Below, in pieces: positions 26,764 to 37,215 of a DNA stretch of 64,000 nucleotides. How positions within the stretch are numbered: position 1 is the first letter of the stretch; each line of letters starts with the position of its first letter. Source of the DNA: Testudinibacter aquarius (GTDB taxonomy: Bacteria > Pseudomonadota > Gammaproteobacteria > Enterobacterales > Pasteurellaceae); assembly GCF_004342725.1 (NCBI RefSeq), contig NZ_SMCP01000005.1, positions 1-64,000 of the forward strand. Direction: 5' to 3'. Position numbers and translations under genes: made by a program. The notes under the pieces are model-generated. The model made no database searches. It had not been told where the DNA came from and was given only the letters and a program-made list of their open reading frames with translations.

Positions 26764-26811
26764 GTCTACTACTATGCCACTTTTTTGTTATTGATATAAA
26801 CTGAAAACGGA

Positions 26812-27129
26812 TCAACCACCGGCGAGTTTTACCTGGTAGCCCTTTTGCTGTAATAATTGTTTTAACAGCTCACGATTTTCGCCCTGAATTTCAATCGTAC
26901 CGTTTTTCACCGAACCACCGCAGCCACAGCGTTTTTTCAGTTCAGACGCAATTTTTTCCAATTCCACCGTCGGCAGCGCCAACCCCGTGATCACCGAAAC
27001 ACCTTTGCCTTTACGTCCGCTGACTTGGCGTTGGATTCGCACAATTCCGTCCCCTTTGATGATCTGCTCTGGTGCTTCTGTCGGTTTGATACGTCCGCTT
27101 TCGGTAGAATAAACTAAAGGATTAGACAT
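26812..27129 (-). CDS. yciH: SUI1/eIF1-like translation factor YciH
   Basis: A 105-residue SUI1-domain protein (E. coli 108). The conserved GRKGKGVSVITGL and KKRCGCGGSVKNGTIEIQG are present. YciH is proposed to limit leaderless or inaccurate initiation and to act in stress; its exact role is debated. It lies 14 bases after pyrF on the minus strand, the same pyrF-yciH pair as in E. coli. Confidence 0.95.
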   Translation of the reverse strand: MSNPLVYSTESGRIKPTEAPEQIIKGDGIVRIQRQVSGRKGKGVSVITGLALPTVELEKIASELKKRCGCGGSVKNGTIEIQGENRELLKQLLQQKGYQVKLAGG

Positions 27130-27143
27130 AAAAAGCGCGGTCC

Positions 27144-27836
27144 TTAAGCAATAGCGGCATTGATACTTTTCAACACCGCAACCGGTTCTTCCGACAACGT
27201 AATCGGACGCCCGACCACTAAATAATCTGCGCCGGCATCAATTGCCTCCTTCGGGCTCATCACTCTGCGTTGATCACCAAACTCAGCACCTTCCGGGCGG
27301 ATCCCCGGGGTAATCAGTTTGAAATCTTTACCGCAGTTGGCGCGCAGAATTTCCACTTCTTGTGGCGAACAAACCACGCCATCCAAGCCCGCACGCTGAC
27401 TTAAACGCGCTAAGCGAATCACCTGCTCCATCGGCGAGGCATTCAACCCGATTTGCAACAAATCCACATCTTCCATGCTGGTCAACACCGTGACCGAAAT
27501 CAAAATCGGCGCATCTTTGCCATACGGTTCTAAAATTTTCTTCGCGGTTTCCATCATGCGTAAACCGCCGCTGGCATGCACATCCACCATCCACACGCCT
27601 AAATCGGCCGCCGAGCGCACCGCTCTTGCTACAGTGTTCGGAATATCATGGAATTTCAGATCTAGAAAGACATCAAATCCACGCTGGTGCAACTGTTTGA
27701 CAAAATCAGTACCTAAGGTTGTAAACATCTCTTTGCCGACCTTAACCCGGCATAGGCTCGGATCAAGCTGATCTACCAATGATAACGCTTGGCGCTCTGT
27801 TTCATAATCCAAGGCGACAATGACTCGACTATTCAT
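27144..27836 (-). CDS. pyrF: Orotidine 5'-phosphate decarboxylase
   Basis: A 230-residue TIM-barrel enzyme (E. coli 245). The catalytic tetrad motif is [11 protein letters not shown] with D59, K61 and D64; phosphate-binding PGIRP and VVGRPIT loops are intact. It makes UMP from OMP in pyrimidine synthesis. It sits between lapB (79 bases upstream) and yciH on the minus strand. There is no sign of pyrimidine-specific attenuation in the short gap. Confidence 0.97.
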   Translation of the reverse strand: MNSRVIVALDYETERQALSLVDQLDPSLCRVKVGKEMFTTLGTDFVKQLHQRGFDVFLDLKFHDIPNTVARAVRSAADLGVWMVDVHASGGLRMMETAKKILEPYGKDAPILISVTVLTSMEDVDLLQIGLNASPMEQVIRLARLSQRAGLDGVVCSPQEVEILRANCGKDFKLITPGIRPEGAEFGDQRRVMSPKEAIDAGADYLVVGRPITLSEEPVAVLKSINAAIA

Positions 27837-27915
27837 GTTATTTCCCCTGTTAATTGATGTTGAAAAAATAAATAATACCTAGTTTTTAAGTGGCTTAGCG
27901 CACTTTTATATAAAA

Positions 27916-29100
27916 TTATTGATATTGCCCATCTACCGGCTTAATCGTTTCCCACTTATTGCACGACGGACAGTTCCAAACTAAACGATGGCTACGATAG
28001 CCGCAATGTGAACAGCGGTAGGCAAAACTTTGCCCGATTTTATTTTCGACCAATTGCTGCAAACGTATCAAGCTCTCTTTGGCACGCCCATCCTCCGCCT
28101 GTTCAATATCATATTGGATTAAGCGGTTGAAAATATCCATACTGGGAATATGGTTCAGCTGTTGATATAGGCCGGCTTGTGCCGCAGCAGCACCACTGTT
28201 TTTATCGGTCAATTCCGCCAGTGCCAATTCAACAGCACCACTATTATGCCGCTGCTTGGCTTTAATCAGAAAAAGCTCGTAGTTATTTGGATCTTGCAGC
28301 TGCTGATAACACCACTTCAAGTGCGGTAGCACTTCAACGATAAATGCGGAATTTTGTTGCAGCACTGCTTGAAAATGCTCGATTGCCGTCCGAAAATCTT
28401 GTTCTCGCATATACAGATAAGCCAATTCAATCGATGCTCTGACACAAGTCGGCGACACCTCCAACGCTCGCGTTAACAATACTTTTTGCTCTTTAACGCT
28501 TAATTCTTCAGCCTCGATGTACTCACAATAATAGTGTGCCAGTTCAATATTATTAGATTGAGGAAACGCTTTTTGCCGCTTTTCAGTGACATCAACCGCT
28601 TTTTTCCACTCTTTGGTTTTTTGATAAATTTTTGCCAGCTCTTCCAAGGCATTGTCAGCAAATTCCGGTTCATCAACCAAACTAATATAAATATTTTCGG
28701 CACGATCAAAAAAACCGACTTTGCGGTAATCAAAAGCCAGTTGTTGTTTGGCAAGCAATTTTTGGTCAAAACTGAAATTCGGGTCATCCACCAAGTTTTG
28801 GTGAATACGAATCGCGCGATCCACCTCGCCACGCGAACGGAACAGATTGCCCAGCGTCAACGAGGCTTCAAATTGGGAATCACTGTGAATATCGTTTTCG
28901 TTTTCCTGTTTTTGCAACATGTCCAAAAACAGATCAACCGCTTTTTCCTGTTGATTAGACAACAAAAAATTTACCCCGGTGACATAGTCTCGGGATAATT
29001 TATTGCTGACATCGTCCTGCCCTTTTTTGGCGTTACGATAGCCCATATACCAACCGTAAAGCGCGGCGACGGGCAATAACAGAAACAGTAATTCAAGCAT
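27916..29100 (-). CDS. lapB: LPS assembly protein LapB (YciM)
   Basis: A 394-residue protein (E. coli 389). It has an N-terminal membrane anchor (LELLFLLLPVAALYGWYMGY), about nine TPR repeats through residues 35-350, and a C-terminal rubredoxin-like zinc ribbon with C363, C366, C377 and C380. LapB recruits FtsH to degrade LpxC and so balances LPS with phospholipid synthesis. It starts five bases after lapA, so the two are translationally close. Confidence 0.96.
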   Translation of the reverse strand: MLELLFLLLPVAALYGWYMGYRNAKKGQDDVSNKLSRDYVTGVNFLLSNQQEKAVDLFLDMLQKQENENDIHSDSQFEASLTLGNLFRSRGEVDRAIRIHQNLVDDPNFSFDQKLLAKQQLAFDYRKVGFFDRAENIYISLVDEPEFADNALEELAKIYQKTKEWKKAVDVTEKRQKAFPQSNNIELAHYYCEYIEAEELSVKEQKVLLTRALEVSPTCVRASIELAYLYMREQDFRTAIEHFQAVLQQNSAFIVEVLPHLKWCYQQLQDPNNYELFLIKAKQRHNSGAVELALAELTDKNSGAAAAQAGLYQQLNHIPSMDIFNRLIQYDIEQAEDGRAKESLIRLQQLVENKIGQSFAYRCSHCGYRSHRLVWNCPSCNKWETIKPVDGQYQ

Positions 29101-29105
29101 CGAAA

Positions 29106-29399
29106 TTACACTGTTTTATCACGGCTGGCGGTCAATTCAGTGATCTGCTGAGTTTGACGATTGATTTGCCGAGTCAAACGAAAATTTTTGACTTTCAAGC
29201 GCAGCACGAAAAAGGCACAGATGGTCCAACCTAATAACAAGCCCAAGCCAAACAAAATCGCTGCCAGTGAGGATAACTGCAACTCGCTTTTGGCAATAAT
29301 ATAATTGAAGCTAATCACCTGATCATTATCAGCACCGATAGTAATCGCCACAATCACAATCGCCAGCACGATAACCAAGCCTAAAATGTATTTAATCAT
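29106..29399 (-). CDS. lapA: LPS assembly protein LapA (YciS)
   Basis: A 97-residue protein with two membrane segments (IKYILGLVIVLAIVIVA and LAAILFGLGLLLGWTICAF) and a C-terminal coiled-coil tail (RQINRQTQQITEL). It matches LapA/YciS, the partner of LapB. The frame is open to 29534, but the ATG at 29399 is preceded by AGGAGA seven bases away and matches the family start. LapA-LapB-PyrF-YciH order is conserved. Confidence 0.94.
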   Translation of the reverse strand: MIKYILGLVIVLAIVIVAITIGADNDQVISFNYIIAKSELQLSSLAAILFGLGLLLGWTICAFFVLRLKVKNFRLTRQINRQTQQITELTASRDKTV

Positions 29400-29537
29400 T
29401 TTATTCTCCTGAGTTTCATAACGAACATGCCCCATTATGCCAAAAATCACACTGGGCATATAGATAAATTCGGTATTAATCAGCGATTTATTGTTAATAA
29501 TCAGAAAAGTTGTGTTTTGCCACTTTACGGGCAATAA

Positions 29538-29562
29538 AAAACGGCACTTAATGCGCCGTTTT
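29538..29562 (-). terminator. Terminator of ihfB
   Basis: On the minus strand AAAACGGC and GCCGTTTT form a stem followed by TTTATT, nine bases after the ihfB stop. It separates rpsA-ihfB from lapA-lapB. Confidence 0.8.
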
Positions 29563-29571
29563 CAATCAAAT

Positions 29572-29856
29572 TTAATTGGATTCGTTCACACGTTCTCTAA
29601 GCTCTTTACCCGCCTTGAAATGAGGAACATATTTTGCATCCAAATCGACTTTGTCACCGGTTTTCGGGTTACGCCCGATTCGCGGCTGACGGTAATGTAG
29701 TGAGAAACTGCCGAATCCGCGAATCTCAATCCGATCCCCATTTTCTAGGGTTTGCGACATCGATTCAAGGATACTTTTAACCGCACTTTCTACGCTTTTT
29801 ACCGGAATCGTATGATTTTGTTGAATCAAACTTTCGATAAGCTCTGATTTAGTCAT
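29572..29856 (-). CDS. ihfB: Integration host factor subunit beta
   Basis: A 94-residue HU/IHF family DNA-bending protein, the same length as E. coli IhfB. It includes [20 protein letters not shown] and the intercalating proline region in [12 protein letters not shown]. Heterodimer with IhfA. It is immediately downstream of rpsA, the conserved cmk-rpsA-ihfB run. A GCGGATACC stem-loop (29875-29898) lies in the rpsA-ihfB gap and may partly terminate or stabilise transcript ends. Confidence 0.97.
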   Translation of the reverse strand: MTKSELIESLIQQNHTIPVKSVESAVKSILESMSQTLENGDRIEIRGFGSFSLHYRQPRIGRNPKTGDKVDLDAKYVPHFKAGKELRERVNESN

Positions 29857-29874
29857 AGTGTCTCCTCATTTTGG

Positions 29875-29898
29875 GCGGATACCGCACTTGGTATCCGC
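29875..29898 (-). other. Hairpin between rpsA and ihfB
   Basis: GCGGATACC (29875-29883) pairs with GGTATCCGC (29890-29898) over a six-base loop. No T-tract follows on the minus strand, so an mRNA-stabilising or attenuating hairpin is more likely than a full terminator. Confidence 0.5.
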
Positions 29899-29915
29899 AT
29901 GTGAAGTTCAATTAA

Positions 29916-31586
29916 TTATTCGCCTTTGGAAGCAGCTTTGAAGGCTTCAGCCATTGCGTTTGGAATCGCTTCTTCTTGCTTGTTCACGTTGGCAACTGCT
30001 GCGCTGTCTTCCGCTTCGTCTTTCGCACGTACTGACAAATGCACGGTGCGGGATTTACGATCAACACCGGTGTATTTCGCTTCAACCACATCGCCGACGC
30101 TCACTACAGTCGTAGCATCTTCAATGCGCTCACGAGCCAAGTCAGCTGCACGAACATAACCTTCCGCACCGCCTTCCAGTTCTACTTTAACACCTTTAGC
30201 GTCAACTTCAACCGCTTTACCGCTTACAATCGCGCCTTTTTTAGTGGCAGCAACAAAGTTGTTGAACGGATCTTCTTCCAATTGTTTGATACCTAAAGAG
30301 ATACGCTCTTTAATCGCATCAACTTGCAGAACAACGGCGGCAACTTCGTCACCTTTTTTGTAGCTACGAACTGCTTCTTCGCCGGCAACATTCCAAGAAA
30401 TGTCAGACAAGTGAACCAGACCGTCAATACCACCTTCTAAACCGATGAAGATACCGAAATCAGTGATAGATTTGATTTTGCCTTCAACGCGATCACCTTT
30501 TTTATGTGTCTCGTCGAATTGTTGCCAAGGATTGGCTTTGCATTGTTTCAAACCTAAAGAAATACGGCGACGTTCTTCGTCGATTTCCAATACCATCACT
30601 TCAACTTCATCACCTACGCTAACCACTTTAGATGGGTGGATGTTTTTGTTGGTCCAATCCATTTCGGAAACGTGAACCAAACCTTCAACACCGTCTAAAA
30701 TTTCAACGAAGCAGCCGTAGTCGGTCAGGTTGGTTACTTTACCGCTTAATTTGCTGTTGACCGGATGATTTTCAGCGATAGCAACCCAAGGATCTTGACC
30801 TAATTGTTTTAAGCCTAAAGATACACGGGTACGATCACGGTCGAATTTCAATACTTTAACAGTGATTTCATCACCTACGTTCACGATTTCGCTTGGGTGT
30901 TTCACACGTTTCCAAGCCATATCAGTGATGTGCAACAAACCGTCCACACCGCCCAAATCCACGAATGCACCGTAGTCGGTCAGGTTCTTAACAATACCTT
31001 TAACCACTGCATCTTCTTGCAGATTTTCCAACAGTTGTTCACGTTCTTGGCTGTTTTCGGTTTCGATAACTGCACGACGGGAAACGACAACGTTGTTGCG
31101 TTTTTGATCCAGTTTGATTACTTTGAATTCTAACTCTTTACCTTCCAAATGTAAGGTATCACGGATTGGGCGAGTATCTACCAGTGAACCCGGTAAGAAC
31201 GCACGCACACCGTTTAACTCAACTGTGAAGCCGCCTTTTACTTTACCGTTGATTAAACCGATAACAGTCGCTTGTTCTTCGTATGCTTTTTCCAGTTCAA
31301 TCCAAGATTCGTGGCGAACCGCTTTCTCACGAGAAAGTTTGGTTTCACCAAAACCGTCTTCAACGGCATCAAGGGCAACTTTAACGGCATCGCCGACTTT
31401 AACGTCCAGCTCGCCTTGAGCATTCAAGAACTCTTCAACAGGAATTGCGGATTCAGATTTTAAACCTGCGTCAACCAATACAAAACCTTTTTGGATAGCA
31501 ACAACAGTACCGTTAACGATAGAACCTTGACGGGTTTCAAGTTCTTTTAGGGATTCTTCAAATAATTGAGCAAAAGATTCAGTCAT
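29916..31586 (-). CDS. rpsA: 30S ribosomal protein S1
   Basis: A 556-residue protein (E. coli 557) made of six S1 OB-fold repeats; recurring [20 protein letters not shown] and [10 protein letters not shown] mark repeats three to five. It binds mRNA and brings it to the 30S subunit. The acidic N-terminus ([17 protein letters not shown]) is the ribosome-docking segment. Between cmk and ihfB as in other gammaproteobacteria. The gene uses few rare codons and has no uptake signal that I noticed, typical for a highly expressed gene. Confidence 0.98.
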   Translation of the reverse strand: MTESFAQLFEESLKELETRQGSIVNGTVVAIQKGFVLVDAGLKSESAIPVEEFLNAQGELDVKVGDAVKVALDAVEDGFGETKLSREKAVRHESWIELEKAYEEQATVIGLINGKVKGGFTVELNGVRAFLPGSLVDTRPIRDTLHLEGKELEFKVIKLDQKRNNVVVSRRAVIETENSQEREQLLENLQEDAVVKGIVKNLTDYGAFVDLGGVDGLLHITDMAWKRVKHPSEIVNVGDEITVKVLKFDRDRTRVSLGLKQLGQDPWVAIAENHPVNSKLSGKVTNLTDYGCFVEILDGVEGLVHVSEMDWTNKNIHPSKVVSVGDEVEVMVLEIDEERRRISLGLKQCKANPWQQFDETHKKGDRVEGKIKSITDFGIFIGLEGGIDGLVHLSDISWNVAGEEAVRSYKKGDEVAAVVLQVDAIKERISLGIKQLEEDPFNNFVAATKKGAIVSGKAVEVDAKGVKVELEGGAEGYVRAADLARERIEDATTVVSVGDVVEAKYTGVDRKSRTVHLSVRAKDEAEDSAAVANVNKQEEAIPNAMAEAFKAASKGE

Positions 31587-31685
31587 ATTTAATCTTCAAA
31601 TTAATTAATAACGTCCATTCGAATTCCTTCCAAATGGGGCTGTTTCAAACGGTTTATCCATCCTTGAACAAACCATATTCAGGCG

Positions 31686-32369
31686 TTACGCTTCTTGTTG
31701 AATGCGTAAACCGACACATTGTAACGCTTTTTCGATCACTTCGCTAATACTTAATGCGCTCGAATCCAATAAAAATGCGTCATCCGCCGGTTTTAGCGGT
31801 GCCACTGCACGATTTCGGTCACGAAAATCGCGTTCTTTGATTTCGCTTAAGATTTGATCATAATCCGCCGCCACACCTTTTTGCTGCAATTGCTTAAACC
31901 GACGCTTGGCACGCTCTTCCGAACTGGCGTCCAAAAAGATTTTCACTTGCGCCTGCGGAAACACCACCGTGCCCATATCACGCCCGTCGGCGATCAGTCC
32001 TTTTTCAGTGCTGAAATCCCGTTGCCGCTGCAACAATGCCGACCGCACTTGCGCAAACGGGGCTACTTTTGAGGCGTTGTTGCCGGCAATTTCGGTGCGA
32101 ATTTCGCTGCTGACATCTTCACCGTTTAATAATACTTTCACCACGCCGTTTTCCGGTACAAAACGAATGTCCAACTTCGCTGCCAAAGCGGCAAGTGCGG
32201 TTTCATCGTCCAGCGCTACCGCACTTTTCACCGCCGCCACGCCCAGCACACGATAAATCGCCCCCGAATCCAATAATTCAAAGCCCAACTTTTCCGCTAA
32301 CGCTTGGCATAACGTTCCTTTCCCGACACCACTCGGACCATCGATGGTAATGACGATATTTTGTTGCAT
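31686..32369 (-). CDS. cmk: Cytidylate kinase
   Basis: A 227-residue P-loop kinase (E. coli 227). Walker A is GPSGVGKGT (11-19); the NMP-binding RDMGTVVFP and the lid [15 protein letters not shown] are present. It phosphorylates CMP and dCMP. The frame opens four codons upstream at 32381 but the family starts [12 protein letters not shown], so the ATG at 32369 is chosen. It heads the cmk-rpsA-ihfB set. Confidence 0.96.
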   Translation of the reverse strand: MQQNIVITIDGPSGVGKGTLCQALAEKLGFELLDSGAIYRVLGVAAVKSAVALDDETALAALAAKLDIRFVPENGVVKVLLNGEDVSSEIRTEIAGNNASKVAPFAQVRSALLQRQRDFSTEKGLIADGRDMGTVVFPQAQVKIFLDASSEERAKRRFKQLQQKGVAADYDQILSEIKERDFRDRNRAVAPLKPADDAFLLDSSALSISEVIEKALQCVGLRIQQEA

Positions 32370-32522
32370 ATTTTCTCTCAAATTTATAGCGGGAATTACG
32401 TCCCTCAGCCTGTCGAATCAAGTTCAAAAATATATTATCCTGGAGCAGGTTAGATCTCCGCCCGAACCGCACTTTACACTTTTTCTTTATCAATTAAATG
32501 ATGATACCGCACTTCGCAAACG

Positions 32523-32541
32523 GGCGGATATCTAATCCGCC
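32523..32541. other. Hairpin in the ugpQ-cmk gap
   Basis: GGCGGAT and ATCCGCC (32523-32529 and 32535-32541) make a seven-base stem 20 bases after the ugpQ stop. No T-tract follows on the minus strand. The gap also holds uptake-signal cores near 32465 and 32506. Confidence 0.4.
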
Positions 32542-32560
32542 ACTACTCAAGCTTATCCGC

Positions 32561-33313
32561 TCAATTTGTATTCACCTTCCGATATTGCGCCGCAAGCAAG
32601 TGCGGTATGTCACTGAACACGCCGAATACGCCCCAATTAAACAGTTCATTTGCTTGCATCGGGCTGTTGACCGTATAAACCGCAACTTTATAACCGGCAT
32701 CATTGAAACGGGCAACGGTTTCTCGAGTCAATCCTTGCTGCGATAAATGAATATATTCTGCGCCAACCCATTCTAGCACCGTGAGCGCATCGTCCAGACA
32801 ATCATAACTTTCATACAAACACGCTACCGCAAGCTGCGGACAGCGCTTTTTCAACTCGGCTAAAAACAGATGGTTAAAGCTGGAAATAATCACTTCCCGT
32901 TCCGGCTCAAGTGCGGTCAGCGCCTGTTGCAAGCCGTCCAGCAGTTTCAATGCCATTGCTTTGCCGGCTTCACAGCTTTTGATCTCGATATTGGCGTTCA
33001 ATTGATAGCTATTCATCCATTGCACCACCTGCGACAGTGTCGGCAACGGCTCGCCTTGAAAATCTTCGCTAAACCATGCACCGGCATCAATTCCAGCTAA
33101 ATCTGCCTGCGTTAAATCATAATAACCGCCGCTGCGATTGGTGCAACGATCCAACGTGGAATCATGGGTTAAGATCACCGTGCCGTCTGCGATCACATCA
33201 ATATCGCACTCAAACCAATCGATATTGTATTTCTTACACAATTTAATCGCCGCCAGCGTGTTTTCCGGTGCTAGTGCCGACATCCCGCGATGGGCGTAAA
33301 CACGGTTGTTCAT
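32561..33313 (-). CDS. ugpQ: Cytoplasmic glycerophosphodiester phosphodiesterase
   Basis: A 250-residue GDPD TIM-barrel enzyme (E. coli UgpQ 247). Catalytic and metal residues are visible in YAHRGMSALAPENT (H8, R9, E17) and ECDIDVIADGTVILTHD. It has no signal peptide, so it is UgpQ-like rather than the periplasmic GlpQ. It hydrolyses glycerophosphodiesters to glycerol-3-phosphate. The frame is open to 33355, overlapping rlmL, but MNNRVYAHRG at 33313 fits the family. No ugpBAEC transporter is adjacent. Confidence 0.92.
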   Translation of the reverse strand: MNNRVYAHRGMSALAPENTLAAIKLCKKYNIDWFECDIDVIADGTVILTHDSTLDRCTNRSGGYYDLTQADLAGIDAGAWFSEDFQGEPLPTLSQVVQWMNSYQLNANIEIKSCEAGKAMALKLLDGLQQALTALEPEREVIISSFNHLFLAELKKRCPQLAVACLYESYDCLDDALTVLEWVGAEYIHLSQQGLTRETVARFNDAGYKVAVYTVNSPMQANELFNWGVFGVFSDIPHLLAAQYRKVNTN

Positions 33314-33330
33314 TTTTTTCTCTTTCATGC

Positions 33331-35487
33331 TTATCTTAGTGTAATCACCCAACAATTGTGAATCTGTTTATTGCGTTCAAAATCCAGCGGTAAGGTTTTG
33401 GCGCTGATTTCGGTGGCTTGCAAGCCAAGTGCGGTTAAGCCGTCGAAATCCATTTTAAAGCCACGTTTATTATTGGAAAAAATAATCGTGCCGTGCGGAC
33501 GGATAATGTTTTTCAGCAGCGTCATCAATTTCAAGTGATCACGCTGTACATCCCAACTGTCGTCCATGCGTTTCGAATTGGAAAACGTCGGCGGATCGAC
33601 GAAGATCAGATCATATTGCTGTTTGCATTCCGCCAGCCATTGCAAACAATCCGCTTGGATAATTTTATGCTGGCGGCTCTCTTCAAAACCGTTCAGGATC
33701 AGATTCTGTTCCGCCCAGTTGAGGTAAGTATTGGACATATCCACCGTGGTGGTGGTTTTTGCCCCACCCAACGCCGCATGCACGGTTGCCGAGCCGGTGT
33801 AAGCAAATAAATTCAGAAAATCCTTGCCTTGCGCCATTTCGCCCACCATTTTACGGGTCAAGCGGTGATCCAAAAACAACCCGGTATCCAGATAATCGGT
33901 CAGGTTGACCCACAATTTGGCGCCGTATTCCTGCACGTCAAAATAGTCGCCCTGATTGCCCAATTTTTCATATTGGCTGCTGCCTTTCTGTTTTTGCCGC
34001 ACTTTCAGCACCAATTTATTGGTATCGACCCCGGTCACTTGCAACGTAGCACTGACGGCGTCCAACAAGCGTTGCCGGGCTTTGTTCGGGTCGATATTTT
34101 TCGGTGCGGCATACTCTTGCACCACAATGTAATCCGCATAACGATCAACTGCCAAATTATATTCCGGCAGATCGGCATCATATAAACGGTAAGCATCCAG
34201 CCCTTGCTGCTGCGCCCATTTCTCAATTTTTTTGCAGTTTTTTTGTAAGCGGTTGGCAAAATCGGGCGCTAGCGTTGCGCCATTGGAAACCGCACTTTGT
34301 GAATTTTCCGCATTCGGTTGCTGAAGTGCGGTCTGGCTTGGTTGGGCTATTTGATAATTCTTTTGCAAACATTCTAACGGCCCGTTTTTGGCTTTAAATT
34401 GGCGGTGTGAACGTAAGCGAATGCAATTCAGCAGCTCCGGTTCAGCACTGAAAATCGAGGCATTCCAGCCACCAAACTGCTGTTTTAAGCGCTGGCCAAA
34501 CACCGAGTACAACGCAATCAGTGCCGGCGTCGTGCCAAGCCGTTCGCCATACGGCGGATTACACACCACTGTGCCGATTTCGTCAGCTGCACACGGATTT
34601 TTCAGTGCGGCAATATCGCCCTGCTTAAAGCGAATCAAATGGGCAACCCCGGCTTGTTTGGCGTTGTGTTGTGCTTTGTGTAACACCCGATGATCCAAAT
34701 CAAAACCGTAAAAGTGCGGTTGCGGATTTTTTTGTGCCTGCTGATCGGCTTGAATTTGCGCTTGTGACCGCACTTGCTGCCAACAAGCGAAATCGTGCCC
34801 TTTCCAATGGTCAAAGCCCCAATATAAGCGGTTGAGTTGCGGTGCAATACCCGCTTCCATCTGTGCGGCTTCAATCAGCAGCGTGCCGGAACCGCACATT
34901 GGATCGACCAGCGGCGTGCCTTGTTGCCAACCGGATCGTAAAATAATTGCTGCTGCCAAGGTTTCACGCAATGGCGCTTTGCCGCTCTCTTCACGATAGC
35001 CGCGCAAATGTAACGCATCGCCGCTCAAATCCAACGACACAATCAGCTCTTCCCGATTTAAATAGACGTGAATCCGAATATCCGGATACGCCTTTTCCAC
35101 ATTCGGACGCGCTTCGCCGTTGCGTTCAAAATAATCGACAATCCCGTCCTTGACCCGCATGGCGCCGAATTGAGTATGACGAATCGCCTGATTAGTGCCG
35201 TTGAAATCCACTAAAAAACTGCTTTTGCTGTCAAAATGGTCAGACCAATTGAAGTTGGTGATGGTGGAGTAAAGATCGACATCGTCATAAACCTTGCCCT
35301 GCGTCAGCGGCAATAAAATCCGTGAACTTAAACGGCTCCAAAGCAAAGTGCAGTACAGCGTGCTGTCATCGGCTTGATACGCCACCCCGCCCTGTTTCAA
35401 TTGGCAATCTTGCGCCCCTAATGCGCTCAATTCGGTTTTTAATAATTCTTCAAAGCCACGGGCTGTGGTGGCGAACAGGTTTTTCAT
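33331..35487 (-). CDS. rlmL: Bifunctional 23S rRNA methyltransferase RlmKL
   Basis: A 718-residue fusion (E. coli 702). The N-terminal RlmL half has a THUMP domain and the methylase motif CNPPYGERL and modifies G2445 (m2G); the C-terminal RlmK half has [24 protein letters not shown] and VDPPTFSNS and makes m7G2069. The linker near residues 385-410 is low-complexity Gln/Asn/Ser. The ATG at 35487 ([11 protein letters not shown]) is preferred over 35505. Several uptake signals lie in the gene. ugpQ follows after 17 bases. Confidence 0.96.
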   Translation of the reverse strand: MKNLFATTARGFEELLKTELSALGAQDCQLKQGGVAYQADDSTLYCTLLWSRLSSRILLPLTQGKVYDDVDLYSTITNFNWSDHFDSKSSFLVDFNGTNQAIRHTQFGAMRVKDGIVDYFERNGEARPNVEKAYPDIRIHVYLNREELIVSLDLSGDALHLRGYREESGKAPLRETLAAAIILRSGWQQGTPLVDPMCGSGTLLIEAAQMEAGIAPQLNRLYWGFDHWKGHDFACWQQVRSQAQIQADQQAQKNPQPHFYGFDLDHRVLHKAQHNAKQAGVAHLIRFKQGDIAALKNPCAADEIGTVVCNPPYGERLGTTPALIALYSVFGQRLKQQFGGWNASIFSAEPELLNCIRLRSHRQFKAKNGPLECLQKNYQIAQPSQTALQQPNAENSQSAVSNGATLAPDFANRLQKNCKKIEKWAQQQGLDAYRLYDADLPEYNLAVDRYADYIVVQEYAAPKNIDPNKARQRLLDAVSATLQVTGVDTNKLVLKVRQKQKGSSQYEKLGNQGDYFDVQEYGAKLWVNLTDYLDTGLFLDHRLTRKMVGEMAQGKDFLNLFAYTGSATVHAALGGAKTTTTVDMSNTYLNWAEQNLILNGFEESRQHKIIQADCLQWLAECKQQYDLIFVDPPTFSNSKRMDDSWDVQRDHLKLMTLLKNIIRPHGTIIFSNNKRGFKMDFDGLTALGLQATEISAKTLPLDFERNKQIHNCWVITLR

Positions 35488-35693
35488 CTTTTGCTTGGCT
35501 CTCATCGCATCGGTTAATTGAGGCGCAGTATAGCAAAATCGGCGAAAATTCGCAGGTTATTCTCTTTTTAGCTGTACAATATGTTTCCTGAGTTAAGACT
35601 TCTTAATTTTTATATTTGCAACCCTGCTGATTTGTACTAAAATTCGCCTCAAATTTCTTACATTATTAACGTGATAGGCTATGTAGTTTCAGC

Positions 35694-35706
35694 GAGGTGT
35701 ACCATT
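35694..35706 (+). promoter_or_regulatory. Strong Shine-Dalgarno before an ATT start codon
   Basis: GAGGTG at 35694-35699 complements the 16S 3' end and is followed after four bases by ATT (35704-35706). No ATG, GTG or TTG with a usable Shine-Dalgarno lies nearby in the frame. This mirrors the E. coli pcnB AUU start, a device known to hold expression low. Confidence 0.7.
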
Positions 35707-37215
35707 TTAAATTTAATCAAACAATTTTTCGGTAAAAAAAATAGTAGCGGCAAAGCAGCAAAGCCGGAAGGTGTAATCACAGAATCTTCTGTATCGAAGA
35801 CTCCTAAAACTAAAGTGCGTAGTGCGCCGCTGGTGACACAAAAAACAGGTAAAAAAAACCATAAAACCCACTCTGCCAAAGAGAAATCTCATAGCAAATT
35901 TCGTTTGAAAGCCTCCGAATATGGTATTCAGCCGCGCATGATTCAACGTAATGCGTTGACTGTTGTCGAAAAATTACAACGTGGTGGTTATGAAGCCTAT
36001 GTAGTCGGTGGTTGTTTGCGTGATTTATTATTGGATCAAAAACCGAAGGATTTTGATGTTGCCACCAATGCCAGCCCCGAACAAATTAAGAAAGTATTTC
36101 AACGCCAATGCCGTTTGATCGGCCGCCGTTTTCGCTTAGCGCACATTATGTTTGGTCGCGATGTGATCGAAGTGGCGACTTTTCGCGCCGAGCATCAGGC
36201 AGAGCACCATGGTGAACTCTCTCGGCAAAATTCCGATGGCATGCTGCTGCGTGATAATGTGTTCGGCAGTCTGGAAAACGATGCGCAACGGCGTGATTTT
36301 AGCGTTAATGCCCTGTATTACGACCCGAAAAATAATCTGTTGATTGACTACTTCAACGGCGTTGAAGACCTGCGCAACGGTAAATTGCGTTTGATTGGCG
36401 ATGCTGAAACGCGTTATCAAGAAGATCCGGTACGAATGCTGCGTGCAGTGCGCTTTATGGCAAAACTGGACATGTTTTTGGATCGCGACAGTGAAAAACC
36501 GATTACATCCTGCGCCTCACTGTTGAAAAATATTCCGGCGGCGCGCTTGTTTGATGAATCTTTGAAGTTATTACAGAACGGTGCCGGCTTAAAAACCTAC
36601 GAATTGCTGCACCGTTATGATTTGCTGCAATATCTGTTCCCGTCGTTGAGCCCGTTTTTTACCGAAAAACAGGACTCTTTAGCAGAACGGATGATCCGTA
36701 CCGCACTTCAATCCACTGATGAGCGTATCCGTGATAATTTACGAGTGAATCCGGCATTTTTATTTGCCGCCTTCTTTTGGTATCCGCTGCGGGAAAAAAT
36801 GGATCAATTGAAAAACGAAGCTGATCTAAATAATTTTGATGCGTTTTCAGTGGCTTGCAGTGAAATTCTGGACGGGCTTTGCCGTGCGATTGCCGTGCCG
36901 AAACGGTATACCATGGTGGTGCGTGATATATGGTCACTGCAACTGCAATTGCCGAAACGCAGTGGCAATCGTGCCGAAAAAACCGTTCTATTGCCTAAAT
37001 TCCGTGCTGGTTATGATTTGCTGACCATGCGAGCTGAACTGGAAGGCGGGGATTTAGTTGAACTGGCTACTTGGTGGCACGAATATCAGTTGAGCAACCC
37101 ACAGCAGCGTGAAAATTTGATGGTTGAACAAAATCAGCGTGATCCGCAAGTGAAAAAGAAACGCCGTTACCGTCGCCGCAAACCAAGTAACCGAGCCAAA
37201 TCTCATGCAGAATAA
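35704..37215 (+). CDS. pcnB: Poly(A) polymerase I, apparently starting at ATT
   Basis: A protein of about 503 residues that polyadenylates RNA 3' ends and so promotes decay. The nucleotidyltransferase core has VVGGCLRDLLL and KPKDFDVATNA with D116 and D118, followed by LVGRRFRLAHI-like text and a very basic C-terminus (KKKRRYRRRKPSNR). The frame is open to a GTG at 35671, but that codon has no Shine-Dalgarno. GAGGTG (35694-35699) sits four bases before ATT at 35704, encoding LNLIKQFFGKK. E. coli pcnB is known to start at AUU, so I place the start there. folK overlaps the 3' end. Confidence 0.9.
   Translation: MLNLIKQFFGKKNSSGKAAKPEGVITESSVSKTPKTKVRSAPLVTQKTGKKNHKTHSAKEKSHSKFRLKASEYGIQPRMIQRNALTVVEKLQRGGYEAYVVGGCLRDLLLDQKPKDFDVATNASPEQIKKVFQRQCRLIGRRFRLAHIMFGRDVIEVATFRAEHQAEHHGELSRQNSDGMLLRDNVFGSLENDAQRRDFSVNALYYDPKNNLLIDYFNGVEDLRNGKLRLIGDAETRYQEDPVRMLRAVRFMAKLDMFLDRDSEKPITSCASLLKNIPAARLFDESLKLLQNGAGLKTYELLHRYDLLQYLFPSLSPFFTEKQDSLAERMIRTALQSTDERIRDNLRVNPAFLFAAFFWYPLREKMDQLKNEADLNNFDAFSVACSEILDGLCRAIAVPKRYTMVVRDIWSLQLQLPKRSGNRAEKTVLLPKFRAGYDLLTMRAELEGGDLVELATWWHEYQLSNPQQRENLMVEQNQRDPQVKKKRRYRRRKPSNRAKSHAE

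Noticed and set aside
35671-35703. GTG at 35671 as the pcnB start
   Set aside because: No Shine-Dalgarno precedes it and the added residues do not resemble the family, while the ATT at 35704 has a strong one.
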